Source: Methanosarcinales archaeon (GTDB lineage: Archaea; Halobacteriota; Methanosarcinia; Methanosarcinales; Methanogasteraceae). From it: 23,274 nucleotides of DNA. The notes below the pieces were generated by a model that searched no databases, was not told where the DNA came from, and saw nothing but the letters and a program-made list of their open reading frames with translations. Shown one piece after another: positions 21,682 to 23,274 of the stretch. Both the position numbers and the translations under genes were made by a program. The stretch covers positions 1-23,274 of the forward strand of contig DAOVGO010000146.1 of assembly GCA_030672345.1 (NCBI GenBank), written 5' to 3'. The first letter of the stretch is position 1, and each line of letters begins with the position of its first letter.

Positions 21682-21993
21682 TCAGATATTAACCCCGGAC
21701 AGTATTCGGAGTCTCCTGCTCCAGATATCCAGCCCCTTCTTTGCAGCAAACCAATCAAAATAGTCATCTCGGTCATCTAACACGCCGGATTCCAGCTTAT
21801 CCATGAACTCGTCAGAACCCATCCCGTATTTCTGTTCAAATCGCTTGCATATACCGGTATACCTCTTTTTCTTATACGAGGCTACACGTGCATCTCTTAG
21901 CAGTGCCGACTCTATGTTGGCACCTCTGCTCAATCTATAGGTGTATTTCTTGAGGATGGTAGTTATTATACTCTTTCCTTTTGGTTCACACAC
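21682..21993 (-). CDS. TumA-like antitoxin of a TumE/TumA pair
   Basis: The 103-residue protein has a basic N-terminal part and a conserved C-terminal helix set, R-F-E-Q-K-Y-G-M-G-S-D-E-F-M-D-K-L-E-S-G then D-D-Y-F-D-W-F-A-A, the usual pattern of antitoxins beside DUF6516 toxins. The start is uncertain: GTG at 21993 is the first codon available in frame and no ribosome site is seen. Its TGA abuts the ATG of the toxin frame, as expected for a coupled antitoxin-first operon. Type II-like neutralisation by binding is the family expectation, not shown here. Confidence 0.65.
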   Translation of the reverse strand: MCEPKGKSIITTILKKYTYRLSRGANIESALLRDARVASYKKKRYTGICKRFEQKYGMGSDEFMDKLESGVLDDRDDYFDWFAAKKGLDIWSRRLRILSGVNI

Positions 21994-22118
21994 GTCCGGC
22001 GAGCAGAGTTAGCCCAACTGCTTTTGGGGACACGGGGTGAAAATTTGGCAGCATCACTTCAGTTCATCCCGCAACTCTGGCAGAAATAGTAGATGAGAAC
22101 CGTTGACCACATTTAACG

Positions 22119-23237
22119 TCACCCATCCAGCGCACGCAGCGGAAACAGAAGCGTCGCCATCACGGCAACGCCGGTAACCAGAAACAGCCCCGCATAATCG
22201 AGATAACCGAGGATCGCCGCGGCAAGGATCGGCATCACGGTAAATCCGGCGTAGGTGTATGTGTTAAATGCACCCATCGTCATGCCACGCTCGAGATTGA
22301 GCGATGCGACCCCTGTGACCAGACCGACCAGCGCAAACCCTGATCCCGCGCCCATGATGGTAAGCCCTATCGGGTGGAAGATCGTCATTACGATCCCTGC
22401 GCCTGTTATCATGATTCCTGCTCTGATCATCCGTTTCTCGGTGGTGCGCAGGCGCCCGCCGATCAGCGAGGTCACCATCGTCCCGAGATAGACGCCAACA
22501 AGCGCAAGCCCCTGAAGAGACGAACTCAGATCCGTGCACGACGGAAAATAAGCAACAAGAACCCCGGTTCCGCCGAAGAGAACGAAGGAGACGACCCACA
22601 TCTGGAGGTACTGTGGATCAAAGAGGACTGTGGATAGCCCGATATGCGGAGCGGTAGAGGTCTGTGAAGAAACCTGTGAAGAAGCCTGCAACGCCGCATC
22701 ATGTATCTCGGGGTCGCAAGCCTCTTTTAACAATAGCGACATCACAAGCGCCGGCAGCGCGAGTATACAGAATACCAGTATCCCACCCTTCAGATAATAA
22801 TCCCTGAGTACGGCAGCGATGCCAACGCCGGCGGCAAGCCCGAAATTGAGCAAAAAATTGATCTCTCCGATGTAACGCCTCGATTCCTTGAATCTGGTCA
22901 GCATCGAGAACGCGGCAGGGAAGAACGCGCTGCAAGCACAGCCTTCTATGAAACGTGCAGAGACAAGTGTGACCGGATCATCGAAATAAAGAAGCATCGC
23001 TCCGGATACGAGCATTAGAACGATGCTGAGCGCGATAAATGGCGGATTTCCGTATCTATCCGCAAGCATCCCAAGCGGGATCATTGTAACGAGTGCACCG
23101 GCAAAATACGCAGAGAAGAGCATACTCTGTGTCATCGCATCCCCGCCCGAAAGATCGGGCAGGATCGGTATGACTGCATCAGAGAACCCCATGATCACAA
23201 AAACTGACAAATACAGACACGCACGCACCCTGTTCAT
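22119..23237 (-). CDS. Major facilitator superfamily transporter
   Basis: The 372-residue protein has 10-12 hydrophobic segments, with MFS motif A-like G-M-L-A-D-R-Y-G-N between helices 2 and 3 and R-F-I-E-G-C-A-C-S-A-F-F-P-A-A in helix 4. A hydrophilic Ser/Gln-rich central loop (about 180-205) separates the halves. The substrate cannot be told; drug-efflux or sugar-efflux members look alike. ATG at 23237 is preferred over an upstream TTG at 23258. A TATA-like GTATTTAGG on the minus strand lies about 30 bases before it, fitting a leaderless transcript. The 125 bases downstream, up to the antitoxin, hold nothing I recognise. Confidence 0.85.
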   Translation of the reverse strand: MNRVRACLYLSVFVIMGFSDAVIPILPDLSGGDAMTQSMLFSAYFAGALVTMIPLGMLADRYGNPPFIALSIVLMLVSGAMLLYFDDPVTLVSARFIEGCACSAFFPAAFSMLTRFKESRRYIGEINFLLNFGLAAGVGIAAVLRDYYLKGGILVFCILALPALVMSLLLKEACDPEIHDAALQASSQVSSQTSTAPHIGLSTVLFDPQYLQMWVVSFVLFGGTGVLVAYFPSCTDLSSSLQGLALVGVYLGTMVTSLIGGRLRTTEKRMIRAGIMITGAGIVMTIFHPIGLTIMGAGSGFALVGLVTGVASLNLERGMTMGAFNTYTYAGFTVMPILAAAILGYLDYAGLFLVTGVAVMATLLFPLRALDG

Positions 23238-23274
23238 GATCTTAGATATTCGGATCAAAACCCTAAATACATGC

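Overview
The window reads as a chromosome segment of a euryarchaeon, most likely a methanogen or anaerobic methane/alkane oxidiser near the Methanosarcinales or Syntropharchaeia. The basis is gene content: Hel308 and HerA helicases, archaeal-type triosephosphate isomerase and GAPDH, PurS/PurQ, a duplicated EndA, S-layer-type repeats, a FilR1-type regulator and a CooT-type nickel protein. TAG ends about eight of the roughly 25 genes, so heavy TAG recoding (pyrrolysine use) is unlikely. The exact lineage cannot be fixed from this sequence alone.

Layout. 1-394: N-terminal part of an IS4-type transposase running off the left edge. 571-6401 (+ strand): hel308, tpiA, an exported S-layer-repeat protein followed closely by a GNAT acetyltransferase (probably N-acetylglutamate synthase), a zinc-ribbon protein, and purS-purQ. 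6472-10248 (- strand): a tight five-gene run transcribed as KaiC-like ATPase, short conserved protein, CooT-like protein, gap, trkA. A tRNA-Val(CAC) lies just upstream at 10339-10412. 10491-13288: endA and herA, convergent.

The accessory and most interesting part is 13570-21214. A FilR1-type winged-helix regulator gene sits beside three copies of one promoter element. Each copy has three GCAYYGAT boxes at fixed spacing (20 bp, then 11 bp), followed 28 bp later by a CTTAATTGC element. The copies stand in front of (A) the regulator itself and a divergent isoprenylcysteine-methyltransferase-like gene plus a membrane protein; (B) two overlapping SAM-methyltransferase genes, with a divergent Cys-rich small ORF and membrane protein; and (C) an operon for an exported CARDB protein, an FtsX/MacB-type permease and its ATPase. 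I infer one regulon joining membrane-located methylation with export. The region is scarred: a chimeric mini-gene at 16738-16869 joins the start of the CARDB gene to the end of the 15082 gene, and two fossils of the methyltransferase 5' end are present. This points to repeated duplication and deletion of one cassette.

21301-21993 holds a TumE/TumA-like toxin-antitoxin pair whose toxin frame is broken by an in-frame TAG. 22119-23237 is an MFS transporter on the - strand. No CRISPR array, rRNA or replication origin was seen.
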